A stretch of 35,007 bases of DNA from Calditrichota bacterium (GTDB lineage: Bacteria > Calditrichota > Calditrichia > RBG-13-44-9 > J042). The notes beneath the pieces were generated by a model. It did no database searches, had not been told where the DNA came from, and saw only the letters and a list, made by a program, of their open reading frames with translations. The DNA lies in the NCBI GenBank assembly GCA_013150955.1, contig JAADJD010000024.1, positions 68,518 through 103,524 of the forward strand. Direction: 5' to 3'. A program made the position numbers and the translations under genes. Positions 15,490 to 25,020 of this stretch are shown piece after piece. Within the stretch, counting starts at the first letter, position 1. Every line of letters begins with the position of its first letter.

Positions 15490-18400
15490 TTAATTCTGAT
15501 TCGGGGTGTCTAAAACTTTGCGTACAGCACGGGCCAGGGTGTGGATATAGTAAGGCTTTGGCAAGAAATGAATGTCCTCGGATAATGCCCCATTCTTACT
15601 CAAATAATTGTTTGTATAACCGGAAGCAAAAATAATCTTCATATTGGGATGCTGTTTTTTCACTGCATCTGCAAATTCTTTTCCGTTCATTTCCGGCATG
15701 ACCATGTCGGTAATGATCAGGTCAAATTTGTTTTTCTTGCTTTTCAGCAATTGCAAGGCCGCCTGTCCGTTCGGGGCCTCAGAAACTTTGTATCCTAAAG
15801 AAGTCAGGGCATCCACAGCAAACTTTCGGACACTGGGATCATCTTCAACAATCAAAATCTTTTCCCGACCCGACCATGATGCTTGCTTTAGAAATTCCTT
15901 TTTCTTTTTTATCTCTTCTTGAATCACCGGCCAATAAATCTTAAACGTTGAACCCATCCCCGGCTCTGAGTACACGTCAATATGACCACAATTCTGTTTC
16001 ACGATTCCATAAACTGTGGATAAACCCAATCCTGTTCCCTGATGCTTTTCTTTGGTGGTAAAAAAGGGTTCAAAAATGTGGGCTTTGATCGTTTCATCCA
16101 TTCCAATTCCGTTATCGGTCACTGCAAAATACACATAATGCCCTTCTGTTCTGTGTGGGTGATTTTTTACATAACTCTTATCAAAGAAGGCCTGACCGGT
16201 TTCAATTAGAATTTTTTTGGTTGGAACAGGTTTATCCAGCGCCTTGATTGCATCCTGTGCATTGACCACCAAATTAATTAAAATCTGCTCGATCTGGGAT
16301 TTATCAGCCTTAATATTTGGCAATCCGTCAGCAAGAACCGTTTCGATTTGAATGTCCTCACTGATCAATCGACGCAACATCTTGTAAAGCGAAGCGATGA
16401 CATCATTTATATTTAAAACCTCCGGTTTGTGGGGCTGCTTTCGACTAAATGCCAACAGCTGACTGGTTAAATTCTCGGCCCGCTGACCGGCATGTAAAAT
16501 TTCCTTCACAATGTTATAAAGTGAATGATTTTTATCCAATCGCATTATAGCCAATTGCGCATACCCATTAATCACCGTTAATAAATTATTAAAATCATGA
16601 GCAATCCCGCCCGCCAGCAACCCAATGGACTCCATTTTCTGCATTTGATGAATCTGGGCTTCCATTTTTTTCTGTCGGGTGATATCCTGACTAATAGCAA
16701 CATAGTTAATGATTTTACCCGATGAATCTACGATGGGGAATATTAAATTATCGCAATAATATTCACTGCCATCTTTCTTCTTATTTATAAGAACTCCCTT
16801 CCAGTGTTCTCCGGCTGTAATTTTTTGCCACATTTCTTTATAAAACTGATCATCGTGTTTTCCGCTCTTCAAAATATTGGGTTTTTGGCCAATGGCTTCC
16901 TCTGAACTATAGCCCGTAATTTTACTAAATGCTGGATTAACAAATTGGATAATACCATTGACGTCTGTTAGTACAATGGATACCGGAATTTGTTGAATAA
17001 GGGTTGCCAATTTCCGTATTTCGTATTTATGTGTTTGCTGTTGTTGCTCTACCAAACGAATCTTCTCTAAAGCCGTTTCTACAAACCGACACAACACTTT
17101 GAGGAAATTAATTTCTGCATCCTTCCAGTAGTGCACCTTTTCAATACTATCACAAACTAACATATAATACCGCGCTTCCTTAAGGTAGAAAGGATACCAC
17201 AATGTTGATTTTGATTGGGAGACGCGATGCCAGTTTTCAAAAGTATTAAAAGAAGCCTTTCCGTTGTCCCCGTTGAATACACTGATTCGATAATGAGGTT
17301 TTTCCCCAAAAATCGCATCCACTTTCAAAAGGTCGTTTAACAATTGCTCATCTGAAACTGCTTTCGCAGGTGATTTCTCCGGGTCACTCCATTCACTCAC
17401 ATGTCGAATTCGGTTCTTATTTAAGTCAATTTCTAAAAGGTGACAACGATCCAATTTTAACACCTGACCGGCAACCACCACCATGTGTTCAAGAACTTTC
17501 TGTGAATCCAGAATCTGAATAATCGTTTCCGAAATCCGATTCAAACCTTGCTCAAATCGTAATTGTTGTTTCAATTCAGTTGCAGCTTCGCTGTGTTCTA
17601 TTAATTCAGCCAGAGTATGAGAAATTGCGCCCAGGTATTCTTTAAAATCACTTAAAATTGGGCGGTCTTCATTCGTATAAATTACCAAGACTCCCAATAA
17701 CTTATCACTCACAATGGGAACATGACCGCACTGAAAATGTCCATCCTGTTGAAAACGCATGGAATCTGTCGATTCCAGGTGGGAAAATCGCATCTGGCAT
17801 TGCACAGCCGTCATTCCACATAAACATTCTTCAATGGGAACGTAGGCACAAACTTGTTTCTGCTTTTCAGGGAAGTTTTTCGAAACAACCAGTCGAAGGC
17901 GATTATTTTGATGATCCGTTAAAAAAATGGCACCTTTTTTCTGAGGCCAAAAATCAAAAAAGGAGAAAATGATTTCTAATGCATGTTCAAGTTTTAAGGT
18001 TAAAGGGATTTCATCTAAAGAAATTTGTAATAGCGAATTGATGACCCGTTGCAATTTGACATTTTGTTGAACAGCTTGCTCAGCCTGCTTCCTTTTTTCA
18101 ATGTCGTCTTGCAGTTGCCGATTGATATCGAATAACCTCTTATAAGACCGCTTAATGCTGTGAATCATGGGCTGGAAAATGAACAGGGCTTCAATCGCAA
18201 GTAATCCCAAAATGGACAGCGCCATCACGAAAGCGATGATTTTCAATTCCTGAACCCGCTCATTTGCTTCAGCGGCATATTGAAAAACAATTTTGTCCAT
18301 TAGTTTCAGGTAATTGTCCGATGCATTCAAAAAACTTTCGATTAAAGGTTTTTGGATTGTTAAACTTTTTATTTCCGCATCTGGCATGGTTAAAACCTTG

Positions 18401-18837
18401 TCTACCAACTCGGCCATCTGGACGAAATACGGCTGGATTTGTTGAAACAACGCCTGTACTGTTGGACTATTGTTACCGGGAAGTCCCAATTCTTTATCGC
18501 CAAATTGCAGGCCCTGTTGAACCCGTTTCCAGGTAGCCACAGTTTCTTTTAATCGAGCTTTGTAATGCTTTCGGATTAGCGAATCTTCAGCATGAATTAA
18601 CTGTAAAAGCTCTCGGGTTAGTTTTTGGGAAAGCATTCGCTGGCGACCGGATAAATTGATTACCGGAGCATCATTGGATTGGGTTCGTAAAGATAATCGC
18701 AATACTTCATATCCCGAGAGACTTAGAAGAGCAATTAGGGAAAGTCCAGCCAGATAGCGAATGGTAAACGCGCGGATCTGTTTCCTAATGGAAGTCATTT
18801 TTACGAAATTTTCAAGTTTTCGCGCTTTTAATTCCAC
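15490..18837 (-). CDS. Hybrid sensor histidine kinase with PilJ/NarX-like input, GAF, PAS and receiver domains
   Basis: The 1115-aa protein has a TM helix (about 27-47), an extracytoplasmic region starting VINLSGRQRMLSQKLTREL (59-77, P-box-like as in PilJ/NarX sensors), and a second TM (about 199-222). Next come a short linker, two GAF-like regions (about 265-415 and 430-590), a PAS domain (about 608-722), HisKA with AGGIAHDFNNLL (phospho-acceptor H747), HATPase_c (N859, DNGIGMD 908-914, GTGLGLS 934-940) and a C-terminal receiver (D1044 in IITDMVMPEMNG, K1094). It should autophosphorylate on H747 and pass phosphate to D1044; no output domain or partner regulator lies nearby. The start is the GTG at 18837; ATG 18798 (MTSIRKQ) is an alternative. 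A TATAAT on the minus strand at 18928-18933 may be its -10. Confidence 0.93.
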   Translation of the reverse strand: MELKARKLENFVKMTSIRKQIRAFTIRYLAGLSLIALLSLSGYEVLRLSLRTQSNDAPVINLSGRQRMLSQKLTRELLQLIHAEDSLIRKHYKARLKETVATWKRVQQGLQFGDKELGLPGNNSPTVQALFQQIQPYFVQMAELVDKVLTMPDAEIKSLTIQKPLIESFLNASDNYLKLMDKIVFQYAAEANERVQELKIIAFVMALSILGLLAIEALFIFQPMIHSIKRSYKRLFDINRQLQDDIEKRKQAEQAVQQNVKLQRVINSLLQISLDEIPLTLKLEHALEIIFSFFDFWPQKKGAIFLTDHQNNRLRLVVSKNFPEKQKQVCAYVPIEECLCGMTAVQCQMRFSHLESTDSMRFQQDGHFQCGHVPIVSDKLLGVLVIYTNEDRPILSDFKEYLGAISHTLAELIEHSEAATELKQQLRFEQGLNRISETIIQILDSQKVLEHMVVVAGQVLKLDRCHLLEIDLNKNRIRHVSEWSDPEKSPAKAVSDEQLLNDLLKVDAIFGEKPHYRISVFNGDNGKASFNTFENWHRVSQSKSTLWYPFYLKEARYYMLVCDSIEKVHYWKDAEINFLKVLCRFVETALEKIRLVEQQQQTHKYEIRKLATLIQQIPVSIVLTDVNGIIQFVNPAFSKITGYSSEEAIGQKPNILKSGKHDDQFYKEMWQKITAGEHWKGVLINKKKDGSEYYCDNLIFPIVDSSGKIINYVAISQDITRQKKMEAQIHQMQKMESIGLLAGGIAHDFNNLLTVINGYAQLAIMRLDKNHSLYNIVKEILHAGQRAENLTSQLLAFSRKQPHKPEVLNINDVIASLYKMLRRLISEDIQIETVLADGLPNIKADKSQIEQILINLVVNAQDAIKALDKPVPTKKILIETGQAFFDKSYVKNHPHRTEGHYVYFAVTDNGIGMDETIKAHIFEPFFTTKEKHQGTGLGLSTVYGIVKQNCGHIDVYSEPGMGSTFKIYWPVIQEEIKKKKEFLKQASWSGREKILIVEDDPSVRKFAVDALTSLGYKVSEAPNGQAALQLLKSKKNKFDLIITDMVMPEMNGKEFADAVKKQHPNMKIIFASGYTNNYLSKNGALSEDIHFLPKPYYIHTLARAVRKVLDTPNQN

Positions 18838-19016
18838 ATTTGGAAAAACAACTCCATTAAAAATTTTACTAAAAAATTTCGAATACCACTTTTAATAATT
18901 CAAAATATCGGAATTTTTTGGGGAAAAATTATAAATTTTTTACTCGAAAGCAATATTTTGGTGAGTAAACATTTAGCTATTTCAATAAAGCGGGCAATTA
19001 AAAACAGGCTATCTCA

Positions 19017-20342
19017 TTACTTTTCCAGCACTTCAACCACTTCGCCTCTCAGGGCATGGGGGGTGGCTTCCAGGATCTTTACGCGTACAAATTGCCCCTT
19101 TCGATAATCCCCCCTGGGGAATATTACTATTTTATTGCCTTCGTTGCGTCCCTGGAAATGATTCGGGGATTTTTTGGTAAACTCCTGCTCGATCAAAACT
19201 TCGTGAACTTCTCCCACATGGGCACAATTTTTTTGATAGGAAATTTTTTTCTGAATCTCGTTCAATCGCACAATGCGCTCCGTTTTCACTTCGTCCTGAA
19301 CATCATCAGGATATTTCCGGGCAGCAATGGTTTTGGGACGCTCAGAATATTTAAAAATAAATGCCGAATCGAACTGCACCGTCTCCACCACGCGCACAGT
19401 ATCCTCAAATTCCTCATCTGTTTCCGTGGGAAATCCCACAATAATGTCCGTGGTCAACACCACATCGGGCATCAGTCGGCGAATTTTTTCCACCAGTTTC
19501 AAGAATTCCGCCCGGGTGTAAGTCCGATTCATCAATGCCAGGATTCGATCATTCCCCGCCTGTAACGGCAAATGGATTTGCCGACAGACCTTTGGATTCT
19601 CCGCAATCACCCGCAGCAAACTGTCGGGGAAATCTTTGGGATGAGGAGAGGTAAATCGGATGCGTTCGATGCCATCGACTTCGCTCACCCGCTCCAGCAA
19701 ATAGGCAAAATCTTTCCCCTGGTAATTATAGGAATTCACGTTCTGTCCCAACAGCGTCACCTGCCGGAACCCTTCCTCAGCCAATCGGCGCACTTCTGCA
19801 ACTACGTTTTCGGGATCGCGGCTTCGTTCCCGTCCCCGGGTGTAAGGCACCACACAGAAGGTGCAGAAATTATCGCATCCTCGCATAACCGCAATCCAGG
19901 CATTCACTCCGCCCTCCCGGGTGGGATACACATCCGAATAGGTTTCAAATTCCGACAGGGTCACATCGAAGCTCTTTTCACCCGTGGTTTCCACCCGTCG
20001 AATCAGCTGGGGCAATCGTTTGTAGCTATCCGGGCCGGCGATAAAATCGATGGGCAGGTGCGGATCCTTTAACAACTGCTGACGGAAATTGGTGGCCATG
20101 CATCCCAGGATACCGATCAGCACTTTGTCGCCATTGCGCTTCTGTTTGATCTGATGGATGCGGTTAAACACCTTGCGGTTGGCATTATCCCGCACCGAGC
20201 AGGTATTGAGCAAAATAATTTCAGCCTCATCCGGGGAGTCGATAAACTGGTAGTCTTCTTCCTTCCCCAGAATGGTCTTCACCAGCTCCGTATCATACTC
20301 GTTCATCTGGCAGCCGTATGTCTCGATATATACTTTTTTCAT
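19017..20342 (-). CDS. miaB: tRNA-2-methylthio-N6-dimethylallyladenosine synthase
   Basis: MiaB is a radical-SAM enzyme that adds a methylthio group to i6A37 of tRNAs reading U-initial codons. The 441-aa product has the N-terminal UPF0004 domain with three cluster Cys (C11 in YGCQMN, C48 in NTCSVRDNA, C81 in GCMA), the radical-SAM motif C156-x3-C160-x2-C163 (RGCDNFCTFCVVPYTRGRE) and a C-terminal TRAM domain (about 375-440). The ATG overlaps the mtaB stop as ATGA (20339-20342), so translation is probably coupled. Its relation to the downstream kinase gene, 180 bp away, is unclear. Confidence 0.97.
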   Translation of the reverse strand: MKKVYIETYGCQMNEYDTELVKTILGKEEDYQFIDSPDEAEIILLNTCSVRDNANRKVFNRIHQIKQKRNGDKVLIGILGCMATNFRQQLLKDPHLPIDFIAGPDSYKRLPQLIRRVETTGEKSFDVTLSEFETYSDVYPTREGGVNAWIAVMRGCDNFCTFCVVPYTRGRERSRDPENVVAEVRRLAEEGFRQVTLLGQNVNSYNYQGKDFAYLLERVSEVDGIERIRFTSPHPKDFPDSLLRVIAENPKVCRQIHLPLQAGNDRILALMNRTYTRAEFLKLVEKIRRLMPDVVLTTDIIVGFPTETDEEFEDTVRVVETVQFDSAFIFKYSERPKTIAARKYPDDVQDEVKTERIVRLNEIQKKISYQKNCAHVGEVHEVLIEQEFTKKSPNHFQGRNEGNKIVIFPRGDYRKGQFVRVKILEATPHALRGEVVEVLEK

Positions 20343-21664
20343 AGGATGATTCCCGTCATCATTTGATCCTCTACACCGGTTAAGCGCACCGACATCAACC
20401 GATTGTGTAAATCCTGATCCGATTGTACCTTCACCCGAATATAGGTATCGGTTAACCCAATCCAGAACCCACCTTTCTTTTGTTCGAAGAGCACTCGTTC
20501 CGTTTTCCCAATAAATTGCTGGTAATATAAACGCCGTTTGCGGGCACTCAGTTCACGCAAGCGGGCACTTCGTTCTATGATCACCTCGCGATCCACTTTA
20601 TCGGCATACCGCCGGCTGGGCGCATGATCCCTTTCTGAATATCGGAAGACGTGGAAATAGGCCAGCGGCAATTCCTTCAACAAGCGATAGGTTTCTTCGA
20701 AATCGTCATCGGTTTCTCCGGGAAATCCCACAATGACATCGGTACCCAGACACACTTCAGGGATTTGCTGATGAACACGCCAGATGAATTCAGCAAATTC
20801 CTCCGCGGTGTATTTGCGCTTCATGCGAGCCAGAATACGATTGCTCCCGCTTTGCAGGGGCACATGCAGATGGCGACAGAACCGCTCGTGCGATTGCATC
20901 AATTCCACCAGTGCGTCTGGAATGGTTGTAGGCTCGATGGAAGAAATCCGCAATCGCCACAGTTCTGGAATGCTGAGCAATGCTTCCACAACATCCACCA
21001 GCTGTTTATCCCCATCGGAATAGGTACCGATGTTAATCCCGGTCAACACCAGCTCGTGATGGCCGGCGCGCACCAATTCCCGCGCCTCACGAATGATGTC
21101 CTGAAATTCCCGACTGCGGGCGCGACCGCGAGCAAATGGGATTTCACAAAAGCTACAGAAGAAATCGCACCCGTCCTGGATTTTTAAATTGGCCCGGGTA
21201 TGACGCGTATCCAATCCTGCTACCGGGATGGTAAAAGGTGTGCGTGGAATAGTTGGCGTCCGCACCACCGGGGTTTCTGGAATACCCTCCTGCAGGATGG
21301 ATAAAAATTCCATTTTTTCGGCATTGCCGACCACCCAATAAACATTGGGCATTTCCAGCAACCTGTCCCGCTGCACCTGCGCCTGGCAGCCCACCAGAGC
21401 AATGCGCGCAGAAGGATTGGTTCGCACCACGCGATGAATCAACCGCCGGGTGTCGGCATCGCCATTTTCGGTGACCGTACAGGTATTAATCACCACCACA
21501 TCCGCCGGTTCACGGACATCGACAATGCGGTATCCCTGTTGACGGAAACTCTGCTCAATGATCGCCGTTTCCGCCTGATTGAGTCGGCATCCAAACGTGT
21601 AAAAGGCCACCCGCAGTGCCTTATCCGCCGGAGCCTGGGTATGGGCTGAATGCGCGTTGTTCAT
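20339..21664 (-). CDS. mtaB: tRNA threonylcarbamoyladenosine methylthiotransferase MtaB
   Basis: MtaB converts t6A37 to ms2t6A in tRNAs reading ANN codons. The 441-aa protein has the three N-terminal cluster cysteines (C26 in TFGCRLNQAE, C62 in NTCTVTENGD, C93 in VGCQAQ), radical-SAM C166-x3-C170-x2-C173 (DGCDFFCSFCEIPFARG) and a C-terminal TRAM-like segment. The GCRLNQAE and NTCTVT spellings separate it from MiaB. The frame stays open another 64 codons upstream to 21856, but that part does not resemble the family. A good promoter at 21720-21748 lies inside it, so I choose the ATG at 21662-21664. Confidence 0.95.
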   Translation of the reverse strand: MNNAHSAHTQAPADKALRVAFYTFGCRLNQAETAIIEQSFRQQGYRIVDVREPADVVVINTCTVTENGDADTRRLIHRVVRTNPSARIALVGCQAQVQRDRLLEMPNVYWVVGNAEKMEFLSILQEGIPETPVVRTPTIPRTPFTIPVAGLDTRHTRANLKIQDGCDFFCSFCEIPFARGRARSREFQDIIREARELVRAGHHELVLTGINIGTYSDGDKQLVDVVEALLSIPELWRLRISSIEPTTIPDALVELMQSHERFCRHLHVPLQSGSNRILARMKRKYTAEEFAEFIWRVHQQIPEVCLGTDVIVGFPGETDDDFEETYRLLKELPLAYFHVFRYSERDHAPSRRYADKVDREVIIERSARLRELSARKRRLYYQQFIGKTERVLFEQKKGGFWIGLTDTYIRVKVQSDQDLHNRLMSVRLTGVEDQMMTGIIL

Positions 21665-21719
21665 CTCGATCCCGGATTCCAGTCTTTGTTTCGCTTTTTT
21701 CAAATCCGATAAACGCACA

Positions 21720-21748
21720 AATATAACCCGAAAAAAGTTCCAATTCAA
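21720..21748 (-). promoter_or_regulatory. Sigma-70-type promoter for mtaB-miaB
   Basis: On the minus strand, TTGAAT (21743-21748, 4/6) and TATATT (21720-21725, 5/6) are 17 bp apart. Initiation would be about 50 bp upstream of the chosen mtaB ATG, which supports the shorter reading of mtaB. Confidence 0.55.
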
Positions 21749-21895
21749 ACGTCCCCGGATAAAATTCGCCATCCGGATGTCAAAAATTGAGGAATTAGTC
21801 TCTTTTATACCAGACAGTAAAAGGTCTTTTTCAAAATCAACATTTGACTTTCTCAATAGGCAACATTAAAAAACTATCCCGCTTAAAAAATTTTT

Positions 21896-21922
21896 TAAAG
21901 TCAAAACAAAAATTACCGAATT
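21896..21922 (+). promoter_or_regulatory. Possible sigma-28 (FliA-type) promoter for the chemoreceptor gene
   Basis: TAAAGTCA (21896-21903), 11 bp, then ACCGAATT (21915-21922) resembles the FliA consensus TAAAGTTT-N11-GCCGATAA, with the CCGA core intact. Such promoters commonly drive chemotaxis and motility genes, and the next gene encodes a chemoreceptor. The predicted leader of about 90 nt contains a small hairpin CAGGGG-ctt-CCCCTG (21947-21961). Confidence 0.45.
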
Positions 21923-22017
21923 TTTAAATCGATGTAAAAGGTTTGGCAGGGGCTTCCCCTGAACGTTAAAGTATTCAAGCATTTTCACATGGATGTCATA
22001 GAGAATGGGGGGTTCAA

Positions 22018-24258
22018 ATGAGGATCAAAGTATTGCTAAATATATTTGTTGGAATCATCGCCTTCATGCTTATTGTTGGCTTAATCCTCACATTCCAACA
22101 ACTAAAGGAAATGGATGTTGACAGTCACATTGTGAATTTAAATGGCAAATTAAGAGCACTTACCTTTCGACTGGCACAGCTCTCATTGGAAAAATCGTAT
22201 GGAATGGATACCCAAAAGGAAATTGAACGCATTGCTCAGGAATATGATCTGATTTTAAATGGATTGATCCATGGGAATAACCAGTTAAACTTGCCAGCAG
22301 CGACCAATAAAAAATACCGGGCAGAACTGGAAAAAATTCAACATATCTGGAATCGATACCGAAAAGTATTGTCCCTGGTGGACGACAACCCTGAGCTGGT
22401 GAGTGAGCTCCACGAAGAAAGTAACCGCTTATTTGAACAAACGAATGCCACAACAGGAATTGCGGCCAATTTAGCCAATGCCAACCTCTCCGACGTAAAA
22501 TCCACCCAGACCATCCTCTTTGTTATCAATGCCCTGGTGCTGTTGGCCATTCTTTTCGTCAGCATGCGCAAGATTTCGGTTCCCCTGAACGCCCTCAAGG
22601 ATAAAGCCATTCAAATTGCCTCTGGAGATTACGACACGGTGATCGACTCGTCTTCTAAGGACGAGATTGGGGATCTGGCCCGAAGCTTTCAGGCCATGGT
22701 GCAAACCCTGAAGCGTAAAATCCACGCCACCAACATCATCATTGAAACCACGATTCATTCCATTGAACAGCACGATCTGGATTCCACCTACTCCACCGTG
22801 GTGAATGGCATCCAGTCGCTTACAGAAGCCGATAGCGCCATGTTGATTGTGGTGGATCCCAAGACTCAGCAGATAAAAGATGTTAAACCCAACGATCTGC
22901 CCGATTATCTGGTAAACGAACTGGTGCGCATGGATGCCGGTCATCCCCTACTAACGGGAGCTTTCCAGCATCAGGAATTTCGGGAATGGCGGGCCAACCA
23001 GCCGGAATTTCCCGCGGGGTGGAAGCAACACGGATTTCAGAGCGTCTGGGTGGCGCCGCTGGTTTTCATGAATTCCACCATTGCCTGTGCCATCGTGTTG
23101 GGTAAACGTCAGGATTGGGAGGACGACACCCGCCATCACCTGGAACTGATCTCCAAACTGACCGCGGCGGCTATCAGTGCCAAATCGACCATTTACGAAG
23201 TCGAAAAGATTCGGCGCTACCTGGAACAGGAAGTGGCTACCATTCTATCCATCGTCGAGGAATTTTCCCGGGGCAATTTTGCCATCGAGGTCAATCACCA
23301 GGCCAGTGACGAGGAAATCGCCCGCCTGTACGACGGGTTACGCATGATGAAAGTAAATCTCAGCAACCTGATCGTTCAACTGAAATCGATCGGTACCACG
23401 CTATCCGATGCATCCATGGATTTAAGCTCGCGCTCGGAGGAACTGGCCAGGGGGGCTCAGGAACAGGCCAGTCGCACCCGGGACTTATCCGCCGCCGTGG
23501 AGGAAATGAACGCCACCATCATCGAAAGTGCGCGCAATTCGCAGGAATCTTCGGAGATGGCCCAAAAGGCTTTTCAGGTTGCCCACGAGGGTGCACAGTC
23601 CATCGATCAGGCCATTCAGCAAATGCGTAAGATATCCACCTCGGTGGAAAAAATTCAGGAAATGATGACCCGACTGGATAGCTCGGCTCAACAGATTGGG
23701 GAGATCATTTCCGTTATCACCGATATCACCGAACAGACCAACCTGCTGGCACTGAACGCAGCCATCGAAGCCGCCCGGGCGGGTGAGCAGGGCAAGGGGT
23801 TCGCCGTGGTGGCTGGCGAAGTGGGGAAGCTGGCACAGAAGGCAGCAGATTCCACCACCGAGATCAAAGCGATTATCGATCAGATTCAAAGCAACACTGC
23901 CCGCGTGGTGAAGGCCGTCCAGGAAAGCCTGAATGATGCCGAAGAGGGCATTAAGATTGCCGATGTGGCAGGCGATTCCCTACAGGAGATCATTTCCGTG
24001 GTGGAAAACGTGAAAAACATGATGCAACAACTGGCCCTGGCCAGCAACGAACAGGCCACCGCCAGCGAACAGATCAGTCAGAACATTGAAGTCATCAACA
24101 GCATTACACAGGAATCGGCTTCCGAAATCAATGAGATTGCCCGGACGGCAGACAATCTCAATTCCATGGTCGAGTCCCTGTACGAATCGCTCAATGCATT
24201 TCGGGTAAACGAAAACGAAGCCACACCTCAGCTGCGTCCCCAGCCACACGTCAATTGA
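22018..24258 (+). CDS. Methyl-accepting chemotaxis protein with PilJ/NarX-like sensor, HAMP and GAF-like regions
   Basis: The 746-aa chemoreceptor begins at ATG 22018 after a G-rich Shine-Dalgarno. Order of parts: TM1 (about 8-28); extracytoplasmic helical sensor with [20 protein letters not shown] (37-56) and [12 protein letters not shown] (82-93), both matching segments of the hybrid kinase sensor; TM2 (about 165-183); HAMP (about 184-236); a GAF-like region (about 245-390); and a signalling domain whose tip reads [20 protein letters not shown] (572-591), then [15 protein letters not shown]. It should control CheA through CheW. No che genes are in the window, so its signalling partners are elsewhere. 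It ends on TGA, followed by a strong terminator. Confidence 0.96.
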   Translation: MRIKVLLNIFVGIIAFMLIVGLILTFQQLKEMDVDSHIVNLNGKLRALTFRLAQLSLEKSYGMDTQKEIERIAQEYDLILNGLIHGNNQLNLPAATNKKYRAELEKIQHIWNRYRKVLSLVDDNPELVSELHEESNRLFEQTNATTGIAANLANANLSDVKSTQTILFVINALVLLAILFVSMRKISVPLNALKDKAIQIASGDYDTVIDSSSKDEIGDLARSFQAMVQTLKRKIHATNIIIETTIHSIEQHDLDSTYSTVVNGIQSLTEADSAMLIVVDPKTQQIKDVKPNDLPDYLVNELVRMDAGHPLLTGAFQHQEFREWRANQPEFPAGWKQHGFQSVWVAPLVFMNSTIACAIVLGKRQDWEDDTRHHLELISKLTAAAISAKSTIYEVEKIRRYLEQEVATILSIVEEFSRGNFAIEVNHQASDEEIARLYDGLRMMKVNLSNLIVQLKSIGTTLSDASMDLSSRSEELARGAQEQASRTRDLSAAVEEMNATIIESARNSQESSEMAQKAFQVAHEGAQSIDQAIQQMRKISTSVEKIQEMMTRLDSSAQQIGEIISVITDITEQTNLLALNAAIEAARAGEQGKGFAVVAGEVGKLAQKAADSTTEIKAIIDQIQSNTARVVKAVQESLNDAEEGIKIADVAGDSLQEIISVVENVKNMMQQLALASNEQATASEQISQNIEVINSITQESASEINEIARTADNLNSMVESLYESLNAFRVNENEATPQLRPQPHVN

Positions 24259-24292
24259 TGATGCATCCCAATGGGTGGGGGGAACCCAATTC

Positions 24293-24324
24293 ATCCCGGG
24301 ATTTGCCTTATCCCGGGATTTTTT
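24293..24324 (+). terminator. Intrinsic terminator after the chemoreceptor gene
   Basis: Two copies of the self-complementary ATCCCGGGAT (24293-24302 and 24310-24319), separated by 7 nt, form a 10-bp stem followed by six T. A weak promoter-like pair (TTGCCT 24303-24308, 17 bp, TAAATT 24326-24331) overlaps it and could serve the next gene. Confidence 0.85.
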
Positions 24325-24361
24325 CTAAATTTTTGCCAGATAGAAATGGTACGAGGCGCTG

Positions 24362-24757
24362 ATGAAAGGTCGCATCCGCTATGGTCTGGTATTGGGATTA
24401 TTTCTTTTATTGTATATTCAATGCCAGAGCGATCGAAATGCAGAACCCATTCCATCGGAACATCTGAATGAACTCCGGCTGACACTGATTTATTACTCCA
24501 TCCCCACCTGACCGACCTGCCAGCGAATTGAGGCCATCGTGAATGGCCTGGAACAGACCCACCGGGGCAAGCTGCGCGTGGTGATTGTGGACGCCACCAC
24601 CGCCGATGCGAAGGCCGATTTGTCCCTCTATCAGCTGGGATCGCATGGACTATTCATTTATGATGCCCAGGATCAGCTTTTGAAAACCATACCGGGGAAA
24701 CGGCTGAAAGAACTCAACATTCCCCAGCTGGTGGATTCGCTGCTACAAAGTCGTTAA
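24362..24757 (+). CDS. Candidate selenoprotein: thioredoxin-like lipoprotein with U-P-T-C redox motif
   Basis: Read through one in-frame TGA (24509-24511), the gene encodes 131 aa and stops at TAA 24755-24757. GAGG at 24352-24355 is a well-placed Shine-Dalgarno for ATG 24362. Residues 1-21 form a lipoprotein-type signal ending LLYIQC; Gln before Cys21 is unusual. A thioredoxin-like core follows: strand LRLTLIYYSI (38-47), then T-U50-P-T-C53, a helix (QRIEAIVNGLEQTH), strand LRVVIVDATT (71-80) and a strand pair HGLFIYDAQDQLLKTIPG. UGA falls exactly on the first redox Cys of a CxxC motif, and a hairpin suited to be a bacterial SECIS follows. rny, folD, mtaB and the chemoreceptor gene all end on TGA, so UGA is not simply reassigned. 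Without selenocysteine machinery it would be a gene broken by a nonsense mutation. Confidence 0.72.
24531..24549 (+). promoter_or_regulatory. Putative bacterial SECIS hairpin
   Basis: A perfect 7-bp stem AGGCCAT/ATGGCCT (24531-24537 with 24543-24549) closes the loop CGTGA. The stem begins 19 nt and the loop 26 nt after the TGA. Bacterial SECIS elements lie within the coding region just after UGA, with the apical loop roughly 16-37 nt away and a G (usually GU) in its first positions; all of this holds here. SelB recognition is inferred, not shown. Confidence 0.65.
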
Positions 24758-24769
24758 CCCCAATTTTGC

Positions 24770-25010
24770 GTGAGCCTACGAATGACACGAATTCATTCAG
24801 ATTATGCAGTAACCTACGAATGACACGAATTAAAACCAATAAACCCAGATTATGCATTAGAACCGCGAATTACACGAATTAACACCAATAAAAATAATAA
24901 AATGCATTGGTTTATATCTGAATGAAAGTGTTTTCTTGGATATATTCGCTATTTTGTTGATTTTATTCGAATTCATTCGCGTGATTCGTGGTTTAACGCT
25001 TTATTTGGGA
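24770..25010. repeat. Dispersed ~165-bp repeat, complete unit with upstream arm fragments
   Basis: The complete unit is 24844-25010 (cccagattatgcattagaac ... taacgctttatttggga). Its imperfect inverted ends are each about 37-40 bp and both contain 'cgaat.ac.cgaat'. Two further arm fragments lie at 24770-24843. The block fills the convergent gap between the selenoprotein candidate and queG. Confidence 0.87.
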
Positions 25011-25020
25011 TAAAAAAATA

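Noticed and set aside
21665-21856. 64-codon N-terminal extension of mtaB
   Set aside because: It does not resemble the family, and a good promoter lies inside it, so translation most likely starts at 21664.
21947-21961. Small hairpin CAGGGG-ctt-CCCCTG in the chemoreceptor leader as a riboswitch
   Set aside because: Six base pairs alone with no surrounding conserved structure; not enough to support a regulatory RNA.
24539-24757. Separate short gene starting at GTG 24539
   Set aside because: It has no Shine-Dalgarno and would start in the middle of the thioredoxin helix. It is in frame with the upstream lipoprotein segment across the TGA, so read-through is the better reading.
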